Source: Vanessa cardui (taxonomy: Eukaryota; Arthropoda; Insecta; Lepidoptera; Nymphalidae). From it: DNA of 64,000 nucleotides. The notes below the pieces were generated by a model. That model worked only from the letters and a program-made list of their open reading frames with translations. It ran no database searches and had not been told where the DNA came from. Location of the stretch: the NCBI RefSeq assembly GCF_905220365.1, contig NC_061153.1, positions 9,878,001-9,942,000 of the forward strand, in the 5' to 3' direction. Position numbers and translations under genes: made by a program. Below are positions 63,656 through 64,000 of this stretch, in pieces (positions within the stretch are counted from its first letter, which is position 1; each line of letters opens with the position of its first letter).

Positions 63656-64000
63656 TTAAATTTTTAATAAGTGGATCCCGATGTTAGAAAGTCTCCAACC
63701 ATCTTCTCTATTGAAGTTCGGATGTTTTTGAATTTCAATAGCCTCGCGTATCATTCTAGGAATGAATCTGTGTTCTCTAGCGAGAATCTGTGGTTTATCA
63801 AATCGGATAAAATGGTTAGGTTTATCCAGAGCATGTTCACAGACTGCAGACTTTGAAGAACGCCTATTTTTGACATCTCCTATATGTTCCTTGACCCTGG
63901 TACCGATGCTTCTCTTTGTTTGGCCTATGTAGGATAAACCACACTCACATTCGAGTTTATATACTCCTGCAGTTTGTAAAGGGATATTACTCTTGATAGG
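63656..64000 (-). CDS. Penelope-like GIY-YIG endonuclease domain, C-terminal part (partial)
   Basis: 114 codons open from the window edge to TAA at 63,656-63,658. It reads IPLQTAGVYKLECECGLSYI then GQTKRSIGTRVKEH: the GIY (here GVY) and YIG elements with the catalytic Arg in TRVKEH. Then KSAVCEHALDKPNHFIRF (with the conserved C/H-containing segment of PLE endonucleases), EHRFIPRMIREAIEI (the Glu-containing helix) and KHPNFNREDGWRLSN near the end. The enzyme nicks target DNA to prime reverse transcription. No stop or frame change is seen in this part. The RT domain is outside the window, so overall integrity is unknown. Confidence 0.88.
   Translation of the reverse strand, partial: PIKSNIPLQTAGVYKLECECGLSYIGQTKRSIGTRVKEHIGDVKNRRSSKSAVCEHALDKPNHFIRFDKPQILAREHRFIPRMIREAIEIQKHPNFNREDGWRLSNIGIHLLKI

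Larger units (their letters stand above)
63370..64000 (-). mobile_element. Penelope-like element, 3' part (continues beyond window)
   Basis: Minus strand: C-terminal GIY-YIG coding (64,000-63,656), 3' non-coding stretch (63,655-63,510), a hammerhead-like motif, an AT-rich arm and the terminus gacaacatt at 63,370. PLEs encode an RT fused to a GIY-YIG endonuclease, and the RT should lie to the right of the window. It is inserted in the 5' UTR of an I-type copy. Confidence 0.85.

Overview
The window is invertebrate DNA with no recognisable host gene. It is a dense, nested graveyard of retroelements. Two copies plus a fragment of a tRNA-headed SINE closely resembling the Metulj family of Heliconius and other nymphalid butterflies point to Lepidoptera, as does the mix of CR1/L2-type, I-type, R1-type, RTE-type and Dong/R4-type non-LTR elements with a tRNA-Ser-primed gypsy element. 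A butterfly W chromosome, pericentromere or piRNA cluster is plausible (inference only).

Layout, left to right. 1-158: 3' end of a Penelope-like element (PLE). 159-2.8 kb: CR1-type RT remnant with a SINE in its 3' region. 2.8-5.7 kb: fold-back repeats and pieces of a jockey/CR1-like element 'B'. 5,739-10,552: element A1 (+) inserted into B with a 7-bp target-site duplication (TSD); B resumes at 10,553-12,173 (-). 12.2-16.0 kb: A2 (-). 16.06-20.0 kb: I-type copy I-a (+). 20.0-21.07 kb: A3 (-). 21.08-21.2 kb: gypsy integrase scrap. 21.2-25.8 kb: A4 (-), with an uninterrupted 976-codon ORF2. 25.8-26.36 kb: 3' end of element D. 26.36-37.4 kb: A5 (-), split by a young env-bearing gypsy element (29,714-35,994, 5-bp TSD). 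38.2-40.5 kb: Dong/R4-type remnant (-). 40.8-46.7 kb: I-type copy I-b (+), containing a SINE that itself contains a PLE fold-back. 46.8-47.4 kb: A6 ORF1 scrap (-). 47.4-49.25 kb: RTE remnant (+). 50.0-51.9 kb: R1-type fragments (-). 52.4-57.4 kb: element C (-), ORF1 open. 57.5-60.85 kb: A7 (-). 60.86-62.9 kb: A8 (+). 63.3 kb: I-type 5' end. 63,370-64,000: PLE 3' end with GIY-YIG endonuclease (-).

Family A copies (A1-A8) share a coiled-coil/RRM-like ORF1, an endonuclease-RT ORF2 without RNase H, simple-repeat tails and a 3'-UTR hairpin whose stem co-varies between copies. Family I copies share a precise 5' terminus, CCHC knuckles in ORF1, an ORF1/ORF2 overlap and a C-terminal RNase H. Most coding regions are broken. 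The open ones are A4 ORF2, A1 ORF1, A5 ORF1, C ORF1 and the partial PLE endonuclease. A5 ORF2 appears to have a single frame break.

The most interesting signals are the co-varying 3'-UTR hairpin of family A, the PLE terminal unit with a 46-bp perfect inverted repeat around a hammerhead-like motif, a template-switch palindrome in I-a, a tandem zinc-knuckle duplication in I-b, and the datable nesting order. All function and clade assignments rest on motif recognition, not on a database search.
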